Shown: in pieces, positions 5,540 through 12,165 of the stretch
Layout of the letters: each line of letters begins with the position of its first letter
How positions within the stretch are numbered: position 1 is the stretch's first letter
Virus record (IMG/VR): IMGVR_UViG_3300044491_002454
Location: 1 to 25,170 of that record
Source: a virus
Reading direction: 5' to 3' (one strand)
Length of the DNA stretch: 25,170 nt
The notes under the pieces: model-generated
What the model saw: only the letters and a program-made list of their open reading frames with translations
What the model was told of the DNA's origin: nothing
Databases searched by the model: none
Program-made: the position numbers and the translations under genes

Positions 5540-5573
5540 AACACTACATACTCGTGTAGACCGAAATAGTGTT
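5540..5573 (+). promoter_or_regulatory. nested inverted repeats just before the AbrB-like start codon
   Basis: AACACTA (5540-5546) pairs with TAGTGTT (5567-5573), the latter ending one base before the ATG at 5574. Within it CTACA (5544-5548) pairs with TGTAG (5555-5559). The two pairings share bases, so they are alternatives. Either a DNA operator or an mRNA switch hiding the ribosome site is possible. Confidence 0.4.
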
Positions 5574-5738
5574 ATGAGTAAGAGGTATGTACTTGATGTA
5601 GAGGTAGATGAGCATGGGGAATGTTTTATCACACTCCCTGATGAGTTACTGGATGAGATGGGATGGGCAGAGGGGACTGAGTTAGATTGGTCCGAGGATA
5701 TCGACGGTGCTGTAATTCTTAGAAAAGCAGAGTCGTAA
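5574..5738 (+). CDS. AbrB/MazE-like swapped-hairpin DNA-binding protein (54 aa)
   Basis: The product begins MSKRYVLDVEVDEHGECFIT and continues LPDELLDEMGWAEGTELDW and GAVILRKAES. This is the layout of the SpoVT/AbrB domain: a strand, 'DE.G...ITLP.ELL..MGW..GTEL.W', and a final strand. Such domains dimerise and bind DNA as transition-state regulators or antitoxins. No toxin gene follows; the next gene encodes a coiled-coil protein, so a regulatory role is more likely. The frame is open back to 5337 and an ATG at 5493 exists, but the domain begins at 5574. The nested inverted repeats directly before the start suggest autoregulation (inference). Confidence 0.65.
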   Translation: MSKRYVLDVEVDEHGECFITLPDELLDEMGWAEGTELDWSEDIDGAVILRKAES

Positions 5739-5770
5739 AAAAATCGCGAAGCAAAAAACGGCGTTTAACT

Positions 5771-6064
5771 ATGAGTGAAGATCAGCAACCCCAAAGTTTT
5801 AATTCCATGGAGGAATATGTCAATTGGGGATTTGAGAATTTAAGTAAGGCAATTGTACAATTGACCGAGCGTGTAACACGATTGGAGCAAGCAGTGCAAA
5901 AAATTCCGCCTCCTGGTCCTGACATGATCAAGTATAAGATTCCAGAGACAGAGCATTACTCTAATCTCAAAGAGTTACTTGATAATATCTACGATCGTAT
6001 TGGGACTTTAGAGGGAGAGCGTGATTGCACGAAAGACCGTCTAAATAAACTGGAAGATAGTTAA
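5771..6064 (+). CDS. coiled-coil hypothetical protein (97 aa)
   Basis: The ATG at 5771 gives MSEDQQPQSFNSMEEYVNWG and the product ends RLNKLEDS. Residues about 20-42 (LSKAIVQLTERVTRLEQAVQ) carry a heptad pattern. A Pro-rich hinge (KIPPPGPDM) follows, then a second heptad stretch near the C-terminus (LLDNIYDRIGTLEGERD). It is a helical, probably oligomeric protein. Position just before the large virion gene suggests a small structural or chaperone protein, but no family confirms this. The poor leader (A-rich, CGCGAAGC then AACGGCG) holds no clear Shine-Dalgarno. Confidence 0.65.
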   Translation: MSEDQQPQSFNSMEEYVNWGFENLSKAIVQLTERVTRLEQAVQKIPPPGPDMIKYKIPETEHYSNLKELLDNIYDRIGTLEGERDCTKDRLNKLEDS

Positions 6065-6072
6065 TCATGTAA

Positions 6073-9000
6073 ATGGTCGCGTACATCATTGAAACAGCAA
6101 GAAGTTTCCCCAACCCATTGAGTGGTGCAGGGTTTACTAAAAAATGGGAGCGACCAGCATCCAGTAAGTATGAAAATGGTGATTATAATCTAGGTACTGG
6201 CACAGACTATTACATTACGTTTGAGTCTGGTGGTCCTGGTAGTATGCCATTGGGCAAGGACGAAGTACATTATATTGGTGATCAAGATCCTGGTTGTGTA
6301 GAAGGTTGCGCTACCAAGGGACCTGTGTATCGTTTCTTGCGTGGTGAGAAGCGTGATCACAGATATTCCAATAACCCTAGTATCACTGATAGGGATATGG
6401 GGTGTGAGAATGAAAACTGGAAAGAAGTTGCAGATGGATACAACAAAGAGCCACGGAGTGGTGGACCTGTATTCCATACTCTGCATAACAGAGGTCCTCA
6501 AGACGATGATAATAACTATATCTCTGGTGCAGAGCCATTAAAGGTATGGTTTTCATATTGGCCTGATGACTGTATGCTCACCTTTGGTGATAATTCAGAT
6601 CCTAGTGACTATGGTGGTAATGTTGGTTGCGGTCAAGGTAAGTACTATGAATGCTATACCTTAGGATATGCCTTTGGTAGTTACAACGATGCCTTAGACT
6701 GGGCAGGATCAGAGCAGGCAGATAATATCTTTCCTCTTTATCACTATCGCTACGGTAGCATGAATGCTAGTAGTGGTATAGACATTGATAACTTCTATAC
6801 TATTAGACCAGAGGATGAAGTAAACCTAGAGACAGGTAACAGTGGTGGTGATGGACCTGCAGATTGTAAGGATCCTCGTGGTGAAGAATATGATTATCAG
6901 GGTATCTTGTGTTGGGTATTTGGATCAAATCCTGGTGACGCCCCTAGGCAGGTTATTAGAGACGTTGCTAAGATTGGTCCCACGGGTCAGTGTGTAGATA
7001 AGACTGCTTGGTATAACTATCAGACAGGTGATGGTTATGACTGTGTTTTCAGTTGGAGAGTTTATAACAGAGGTGGTAATCCTTGTTTCAACCAGGCACT
7101 ACGAAAATATGATATCTTTGGTGAGATGGATCCTGGAGCACCTAATGTTGCGTCATGGGGTCATGAGCCAGAAGGTGGCGTCAGTATTGCCAATGAGCAA
7201 GCAAACTTTGAATGGTTGTATGGACTGAATGCGTCTATCAAAGCAGCAGTGCCAAAATTCCTTGGATTTGAAGACTCTTATGATTCTCAATTCCTGTATT
7301 ATCTCTATGATACGAGTACTCCATTCAATGGACCAGTCTTTGGTATCCAATATCGACTGAATGACAAACCATGTTGCCCCAATACGACATGCACTACGGA
7401 TGATACATCGGGTGGTGGTGCTGGTGGGACCAGGCAATCACCATGTTGCAAAGCAAACTACCATAACTATTCGCATTTCTATCAAATTCGCGACGATTCT
7501 TGGGAAACTACGCGGACTAAGATCAAATTAACCAACAAATCTAGCAAAGGTATCAACGAATCCTTCTGGACATTCGATACTACGACCCCTAGAATCCTTT
7601 TCCGTTACCTAACACGGGACGGAGACTTCAATAGAGGGGAGAAAATTAACGGTTGGGATATCGTTAGTGTGTTTTACTTCGGTGATGAGCTCAAATGTGG
7701 CATGATGGAGCTCATGGGCGATGGAAGTGACTTCGATTATGAGGAAGAATTCGAGTCAGATGATGGTGCTCGGATGAAAGTACTCTCTGGACCAGGCATT
7801 GGCGACAAATGTGCCTTTGCTGGAGTGTATGAATTCCCCAAAAAGGTGTCATATTACAAAGTTGAGCTCTCTCCAAGAGCACTTGTCCCCAATCGCACAC
7901 TCGATGCAGCGATAATCAAGGCTTTGGTTGATGATGAAGGCGCAGTTTATGACGTTGAGATCATCAATAATGGTCGTGGATACCATGATGGTAGTGAAGT
8001 AAGAGCTCCAGACGGTAGTACATCACGTCCAAAGGCACAAATTAGTGTAGTTTGTCCCAGAGTGATGGAGGATTTCAGTGCAACTGATGTTACTGAGCAC
8101 CTAGAAGACCTCATTAAGGAGGATTCTTCTATAGAAGAGGCAATTGGATTCACAGAAACACTCAATACAGGTGATGATCCAGCGCGAGATGTGCAGATTG
8201 CAGCTGGTGCTATCAGTGGTGCTGTCGATTATCCCATCAATCATGATGAAACTAAGTTTAAGCTCCGCACTGCGAAGCTAGAGATCTCTAAATTTGATGC
8301 AAATGGTGGTATTGATGAGGTTAGAATCATCGATGGTGGTGCAGGATACTCCAGAAAGCAACCTCCACAGGTGTTTGTGAGTGATCCAGAGTTTATTGAA
8401 TACACTGGACCTGATAAAGGTGAGGAAGAATTGGTAAAAACCTCTCAAAATATCTCAGATGCATTCCAATATACCCAACCTACAGCGCAAGGGGCACGGT
8501 ATGGCACCTATCAACCACCCAAATTTGGGTCTGGTATCAATGCAACAGGTACTTTTACCACATCTGAGTTTGATACTGGCGGTAGAAACTTTGAAAATGC
8601 GTTTTCTGACGAGTCTGCTGCCAATGGTGCCGCAGGTTTTGCCAGTATGAATATGGCACAGATCGCAAAACTAGGTATTGACTCAATCAAAGAGCCCCAA
8701 AGAGCGTTTGCACCTGATAGTTACATCAGAATCGCGCAAGTTGATGAGAATAATGAGACAAAATTGTGCTTTGATCTCCCTCCAAACTGTTTAGAAGTGA
8801 CTGGAAGAGGAAATATCCTCGACGCATTGCCCAAAGAGGACTTTTTTAGCGAAATTTCCAAGATCAATGAGCCAATTCGGGACTATGAGGCGCAAATTAT
8901 GCCTGAATTGTACAAAGCAGCGGCTCAAGTTGACCAATATCAAGAAACAACGTCGCATGTTTACGGTGGATTCAACAAACAGAGGTGTATTTCGATGGGT

Positions 9001-10215
9001 CAACCCGATATTATCAGTATTGGGCGCTGGTTTGACATGCCTTGTGCTTATATGAGCACTACTGAGGCGGGATCTACGATTTTGGACGAGATTCAAGCGA
9101 GTAGAAAGCTCACAAAAGAGCGTGCTTTCGGATATTTGCCTTACAAGTACTGTGCATCTGATGTACAAGAGGCAGAATTCGTTGTTGGCATCCAAGTTGA
9201 GGGTAGAACTACAGGATCTATGGGTGACGACTTCATGGATTTCTTAAGTGCCTTTCAAAAACCCAAATTGACCCCTTCCAGAAAACTTCCTGGAGGCAAT
9301 TCTGGATATCGGACATGGGGATGCTCACGGGGTGGGTATAAAGGTCGCTGTTATCGTGATCCTAATGATGAAGATGACATCATTTATGTGCCAGTCGGGT
9401 TGGAAGAGAATACCTTTGACTATAACCGATCGGGTTATAGTGAAGGTGAGCAGTTTGGTCTTTGGTTATGTGATAATTTGACAAGTCACACCCCTGATGC
9501 TGGATCAACTACTTGGAGTTGGATTTACCAAACTACAGAAACTACAACTACTACAGACCCAGCGACTGGAGAATCCACAACTAGTACAACTACTACAGAT
9601 AATCCAGATTCAGGTGATAGTGGACCATGGACATCATTCCAAGTTGATTGTCCTAATAACAACGTGCCTGTCCATGACTGCTGGGACAAGTATGTACGTG
9701 CCTCAGGAGCGCCCTCAGACGCCCCTCTGGACGTTTATTGTGGGTGGGATGTAAATGGCAACCCAATCCCTGGTAAACGCTTCTGGGAGATCACAGGACC
9801 TGGACCAGCAGCAGGTGGTGGATTTGCTTTTGAGGGAGCACACCAAGCACCAACAGGAGTATATAATCCATTCTGCAACGATTGCGCTAATAATGCTTCT
9901 AATCCTATCTTTGGAGGATTCCTGAGTTTCCTCATTCAACCAAGCGTAAATATTCCTCCATGTGTTGGTCTCGAATATGTTAGTGATGCATCTATTGCAA
10001 TCGATCCCACTAGGATCGATGAGCCAAAAGGAGAAAACTATAAAGTTATGAATATAGGACCTATTAACGGTACTATGCGAGTTAGGAATTGGTTAACAGG
10101 ATCGATTCAGGCACTAAGTAATGCCATAGACAACTATGGCAACCCATACTTCACCGAATGTGATGTTGCTCGTCCTGATGAAACCAGGCAAACAAAAATC
10201 AATGAGGACTTGTAA
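6073..10215 (+). CDS. large virion structural protein (1380 aa)
   Basis: The first ATG after an in-frame stop (6070-6072) is at 6073; the product begins MVAYIIETARSFPNPLSGAG. The N-terminal 300 residues are rich in Gly, Tyr, Asp and Cys and contain segments like GPVYRFLRGEKRDHRYS (about 84-100) and FPLYHYRYGSMNASS (about 221-235). These resemble DUF5648-type repeats of surface proteins (inference). Around residues 630-650 and 745-780 are DVEIINNGRGYHDG and IIDGGAGYSRKQPPQVFV, the same GxGY repeat unit that fills the giant protein at 14484. A Thr-rich linker lies at about 1155-1180. There is no signal peptide or membrane segment. The many cysteine pairs (PCCPNTTC, SPCC) are unusual for a phage protein. 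It sits in the late block before the PAAR-like gene (stop/start overlap TAATG), so it is a tail or baseplate component; its exact position is unknown. Confidence 0.75.
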   Translation: MVAYIIETARSFPNPLSGAGFTKKWERPASSKYENGDYNLGTGTDYYITFESGGPGSMPLGKDEVHYIGDQDPGCVEGCATKGPVYRFLRGEKRDHRYSNNPSITDRDMGCENENWKEVADGYNKEPRSGGPVFHTLHNRGPQDDDNNYISGAEPLKVWFSYWPDDCMLTFGDNSDPSDYGGNVGCGQGKYYECYTLGYAFGSYNDALDWAGSEQADNIFPLYHYRYGSMNASSGIDIDNFYTIRPEDEVNLETGNSGGDGPADCKDPRGEEYDYQGILCWVFGSNPGDAPRQVIRDVAKIGPTGQCVDKTAWYNYQTGDGYDCVFSWRVYNRGGNPCFNQALRKYDIFGEMDPGAPNVASWGHEPEGGVSIANEQANFEWLYGLNASIKAAVPKFLGFEDSYDSQFLYYLYDTSTPFNGPVFGIQYRLNDKPCCPNTTCTTDDTSGGGAGGTRQSPCCKANYHNYSHFYQIRDDSWETTRTKIKLTNKSSKGINESFWTFDTTTPRILFRYLTRDGDFNRGEKINGWDIVSVFYFGDELKCGMMELMGDGSDFDYEEEFESDDGARMKVLSGPGIGDKCAFAGVYEFPKKVSYYKVELSPRALVPNRTLDAAIIKALVDDEGAVYDVEIINNGRGYHDGSEVRAPDGSTSRPKAQISVVCPRVMEDFSATDVTEHLEDLIKEDSSIEEAIGFTETLNTGDDPARDVQIAAGAISGAVDYPINHDETKFKLRTAKLEISKFDANGGIDEVRIIDGGAGYSRKQPPQVFVSDPEFIEYTGPDKGEEELVKTSQNISDAFQYTQPTAQGARYGTYQPPKFGSGINATGTFTTSEFDTGGRNFENAFSDESAANGAAGFASMNMAQIAKLGIDSIKEPQRAFAPDSYIRIAQVDENNETKLCFDLPPNCLEVTGRGNILDALPKEDFFSEISKINEPIRDYEAQIMPELYKAAAQVDQYQETTSHVYGGFNKQRCISMGQPDIISIGRWFDMPCAYMSTTEAGSTILDEIQASRKLTKERAFGYLPYKYCASDVQEAEFVVGIQVEGRTTGSMGDDFMDFLSAFQKPKLTPSRKLPGGNSGYRTWGCSRGGYKGRCYRDPNDEDDIIYVPVGLEENTFDYNRSGYSEGEQFGLWLCDNLTSHTPDAGSTTWSWIYQTTETTTTTDPATGESTTSTTTTDNPDSGDSGPWTSFQVDCPNNNVPVHDCWDKYVRASGAPSDAPLDVYCGWDVNGNPIPGKRFWEITGPGPAAGGGFAFEGAHQAPTGVYNPFCNDCANNASNPIFGGFLSFLIQPSVNIPPCVGLEYVSDASIAIDPTRIDEPKGENYKVMNIGPINGTMRVRNWLTGSIQALSNAIDNYGNPYFTECDVARPDETRQTKINEDL
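9529..9605 (+). repeat. Thr-rich linker in the 1380-aa protein
   Basis: The coding sequence runs through repeated ACT/ACA codons, encoding TTETTTTTDPATGESTTS and more Thr. It looks like a flexible linker between the body and the C-terminal domain, and the low-complexity DNA could vary in length by slippage. Confidence 0.6.
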
Positions 10216-10748
10216 TGGCATACGGATTTCTAAGACCAGTAGCACAATTGAATGGTATGCCTTGCTCTGGACATGGACTTTGTTTGCCTGCTACAATCCA
10301 TTCCGAGCAGAAATGTAAAACACCACCAATCCCATATTCGATTTACATCAAAAACTTTACATGTTGGTGGCCACCTACTTCATTGATCCCCCTTCAGGCA
10401 GTTAATGTCAAAAGAGCGACAGTGCTTGTGAATGGTACACCGATTATGATTCATGGTGATGCATTTTCACCACATATTTCAGCATGTACAAATATCATTA
10501 CTTATATGTGCCCATGTGGTAACAGCGTGTGTCCAGTACCAACACCTATCGAGTGTAGTCGGTTGACAAAAGAAGATCAAGGTGGGAAGGGGCATGAAAG
10601 AGTTGTACAAGCATCAACACTTACAACATATGCATTCAAAGTCCCTGTTGCTCGTATCTTGGATCCTCTTGGAGTGGGTTTCCCTGGATTTTCATATCCA
10701 TGCTCCTCAGTGGTTGCATATGGGTCCCCAACTGTGCTAGCATCCTAA
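10215..10748 (+). CDS. PAAR-like, Cys/His-rich virion protein (177 aa)
   Basis: The start ATG shares a base with the upstream stop (TAATG), with AGGA at 10204-10207 as ribosome site. The product begins MAYGFLRPVAQLNGMPCSGH. It contains RATVLVNGTPIMIHGDAFSP followed by HISAC, and ends SSVVAYGSPTVLAS. These 'V.VNG.P....GD' and 'V..GSPTV' units resemble the strands of PAAR proteins, which cap tail or T6SS spikes with a three-His, one-Cys zinc site. T4 has a PAAR protein, gp5.4, on its spike. The protein is longer than a single PAAR domain and carries about a dozen cysteines, so extra metal sites or disulfides are possible. Assignment is by pattern only; the position among tail genes supports it. 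Confidence 0.5.
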   Translation: MAYGFLRPVAQLNGMPCSGHGLCLPATIHSEQKCKTPPIPYSIYIKNFTCWWPPTSLIPLQAVNVKRATVLVNGTPIMIHGDAFSPHISACTNIITYMCPCGNSVCPVPTPIECSRLTKEDQGGKGHERVVQASTLTTYAFKVPVARILDPLGVGFPGFSYPCSSVVAYGSPTVLAS

Positions 10749-10766
10749 GGTCCCTTAAGGAGCAAA

Positions 10767-10916
10767 ATGGCAACACGAAGCAAAGTCGGCATTTCAGGCA
10801 CCAACTTTATGCCTGGTAAACCCAAGATCACCAGACAGGGGGCATCGAAGAATACTAAATATTCCGCAACCTCAAGAAACGGTAGTAAGAAGCGTTATCG
10901 TGGTCAGGGTCGATGA
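10767..10916 (+). CDS. small basic protein in the virion block (49 aa)
   Basis: The ATG at 10767 is preceded by a good Shine-Dalgarno (AAGGAG, 10757-10762). The product begins MATRSKVGISGTNFMPGKPK and ends KKRYRGQGR, with about a quarter Lys/Arg and no acidic residue that I can see. Its stop overlaps the next ATG (ATGA at 10913-10916). A tiny, wholly basic protein encoded among tail genes could bind nucleic acid or acidic capsid/tail partners; this is inference. I recall similar short proteins in cyanophages but cannot name a family. Confidence 0.65.
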   Translation: MATRSKVGISGTNFMPGKPKITRQGASKNTKYSATSRNGSKKRYRGQGR

Positions 10917-11161
10917 GACCCGAAACCCGTAAAGCGATGGAAATGCTTTGGTCTGCAACATGGAATCTTCCTAAGGCAGCAGACCACTGCAACCTCTCTC
11001 ACAAAGAGATGAAGATCACCTTTAATGAGTATTGCAACTTCCATCCGCCAACATATCGTTATGAAGAAGGAAATTCTATTCATCTCTCAGGATCAGGAGA
11101 TGGCAGCAATACAAAAGATGATCTACCAGATGCAAATGGCGGATCTGGATATCCATCCTGA
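10913..11161 (+). CDS. possible late-transcription accessory protein, gp33-like (82 aa)
   Basis: The ATG at 10913 overlaps the preceding stop (ATGA). The N-terminal 45 residues (MRPETRKAMEMLWSATWNLP, then KAADHCNLSHKEMKITFNEY) form two or three helices with a helix-turn-helix feel: 'AADHCNLSHKEMK'. Short proteins of this type beside tail genes in cyanophages are, as I recall, annotated gp33, the factor that joins gp55 to host RNA polymerase and the sliding clamp for late transcription. The C-terminal third is Gly/Ser/Asp-rich and ends SGYPS. It lacks an obvious hydrophobic clamp-binding tail, so the name is tentative. The last 62 bases overlap the next gene. Confidence 0.45.
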   Translation: MRPETRKAMEMLWSATWNLPKAADHCNLSHKEMKITFNEYCNFHPPTYRYEEGNSIHLSGSGDGSNTKDDLPDANGGSGYPS

Positions 11162-11573
11162 CAAAACCTGTTTTCTTTGTGTCTCACCAGACTACTCCAG
11201 TATTGTGACTCAGCATTTGAGTCATGCTTTGAGTATGGATGGTGAGATTTTTCATATTGAAGCAGTAAATGTACCTTTCCCAGATGAATCCGAAAAACCC
11301 TACAGAATCAACTTTGAGATTGATTACGCTGACTGGGTTTTGGACTGGGAGAATTTTGTGCTAATTGAAGCAGGTGTAATTCGCGGTGGTAACTATACAT
11401 GGCTCACAAAATCCATGGAAAAGTATACTGATAAGAATTATTACTCAGTAGCACTCTACGAAAACGTTGGAAGCAAATTCAAATCAGATTTTGTTTCACA
11501 TTATTATGACAATTCCAAGGAAGATTTACACTTCTGGTGGGAGCGTCCTAACAAGCATTGGGAATGCCCATAA
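11100..11573 (+). CDS. hypothetical protein with weak phosphoribosyltransferase-like motif (157 aa)
   Basis: I chose the ATG at 11100 because AGGATCAGGAG lies directly before it. ATGs at 11025, 11061 and 11136 are alternatives, since the frame is open further up inside the gp33-like gene. The product contains KTCFLCVSPDYSSI and, at about residues 86-101, FVLIEAGVIRGGNYTW. That segment has the shape of a PRPP loop (hydrophobic strand, acidic residue, 'RGGNYT'), but the usual Asp-Asp/Glu-Asp pair is absent, so an enzyme is not claimed. The C-terminus is aromatic and acidic (LHFWWERPNKHWECP). The stop lies inside a CATAAATA late-promoter-like site. Confidence 0.55.
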   Translation: MAAIQKMIYQMQMADLDIHPDKTCFLCVSPDYSSIVTQHLSHALSMDGEIFHIEAVNVPFPDESEKPYRINFEIDYADWVLDWENFVLIEAGVIRGGNYTWLTKSMEKYTDKNYYSVALYENVGSKFKSDFVSHYYDNSKEDLHFWWERPNKHWECP

Positions 11574-11576
11574 ATA
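11569..11576 (+). promoter_or_regulatory. late promoter motif CATAAATA
   Basis: CATAAATA matches the NATAAATA late consensus. It overlaps the stop codon of the preceding gene and lies 32 bases before the GTG at 11601, an apt distance for a late transcript carrying the 46-aa gene, gp25, gp6 and the giant gene. Confidence 0.6.
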
Positions 11577-11600
11577 AAATTACCATGTGGAGGAATCATC

Positions 11601-11741
11601 GTGGCTAACAGTCCAATACCTGACCAAAGTAAGGATTTCATCAAATCGGGTATGCGGCTAATAACCGACCCTAAAAGTGATAAATACCTTAACATGGCGG
11701 CGCGTGAGCGTCAGAATGATCCACCTAAGGATCAAAAATAA
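11601..11741 (+). CDS. small hypothetical protein, GTG start (46 aa)
   Basis: The GTG at 11601 is preceded by a strong Shine-Dalgarno (GGAGGAA, 11589-11595), which decides the start. The product begins (M)ANSPIPDQSKDFIKSGMRL and ends ERQNDPPKDQK. It is hydrophilic, with a predicted central helix (KYLNMAARERQ). It sits between a late-promoter-like site and gp25 with a 12-base gap, so it is likely co-expressed with baseplate genes. The role is unknown; a small baseplate assembly peptide is a guess. Confidence 0.6.
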   Translation: MANSPIPDQSKDFIKSGMRLITDPKSDKYLNMAARERQNDPPKDQK

Positions 11742-11753
11742 AAGGTTACTTCA

Positions 11754-12164
11754 ATGGCATACAGATTTAGATCTGAAAAATACGTTAGTAGAGAGTTTAG
11801 GGACCTTGCGATCTCTTTCGCGTCAAACCCCTTTACTAAAGATTTTGGTGCTGTTAAGAATGAAAATGCAATCAAACAGTCTGTAAGGAATTTAGTACTT
11901 ACAATGTTTGAGGAAAGACCTTTCCAACCTGACGTGGGGTCTGGCGTGAGAAAACTTTTGTTTGAAAATTGGGATCCTTTCACCCAAGATGCAATTAAGA
12001 ATGAAATTGAGAATACTCTAGAAAGACTAGAAACTCGTATTGAAATTGAGAATATTGATTTGATTGATAATTCGGATTTGAATGAAATTCAAATCTCTTT
12101 GGAATATAAAATCGTCGGTCAAGCAATTACGCAAGAAGTTGAGTTCCTTCTAGAGAAGACTTAA
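11754..12164 (+). CDS. 25: baseplate wedge protein gp25
   Basis: This 136-residue protein matches the GPW/gp25 family in length and pattern. It begins MAYRFRSEKYVSREFRDLAI and has the conserved core ERPFQPDVGSGVRKLLFE (about residues 54-71). A helix (AIKNEIENTLERLETRI) follows, and it ends in strands (LNEIQISLEYKIV). In T4, gp25 binds the gp6/gp53 wedge core and links the baseplate to the sheath as the first layer of sheath initiation. AAAGG at 11741-11745 serves as ribosome site. gp6 starts two bases after its stop, so translation is coupled. The assignment is confident. Confidence 0.93.
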   Translation: MAYRFRSEKYVSREFRDLAISFASNPFTKDFGAVKNENAIKQSVRNLVLTMFEERPFQPDVGSGVRKLLFENWDPFTQDAIKNEIENTLERLETRIEIENIDLIDNSDLNEIQISLEYKIVGQAITQEVEFLLEKT

Positions 12165-12165
12165 A

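Larger units (their letters stand above)
5232..5573 (+). other. structured intergenic region (342 bases) without a convincing gene
   Basis: Inverted repeats fill this region. CCGC/GCGG (5252-5262) is followed by TATATT at 5264. A perfect 14-bp palindrome TCGAGATATCTCGA lies at 5313-5326. There is a 10-bp hairpin at 5384-5425, a two-tier stem at 5445-5490 and a nested inverted repeat at 5540-5573. The string GCGGGTATA occurs twice (5259-5267 and 5475-5483), each time just after a small GC hairpin. A frame is open from 5337 into the AbrB-like gene, but its first 79 codons do not look like protein. Confidence 0.65.

Noticed and set aside
5337-5573. N-terminal extension of the AbrB-like gene (79 codons)
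   Set aside because: The translation does not resemble protein, the region is full of inverted repeats, and the AbrB domain begins exactly at the ATG at 5574.
6040-6047. TCTAAATA before the 1380-aa gene as a late promoter
   Set aside because: It departs from NATAAATA at the second base and lies in coding sequence. A similar ACTAAATA near 10855 was set aside for the same reason.
11355-11405. Firm call of a phosphoribosyltransferase
   Set aside because: The key acidic pair of the PRPP loop is missing, so only a weak resemblance is reported.
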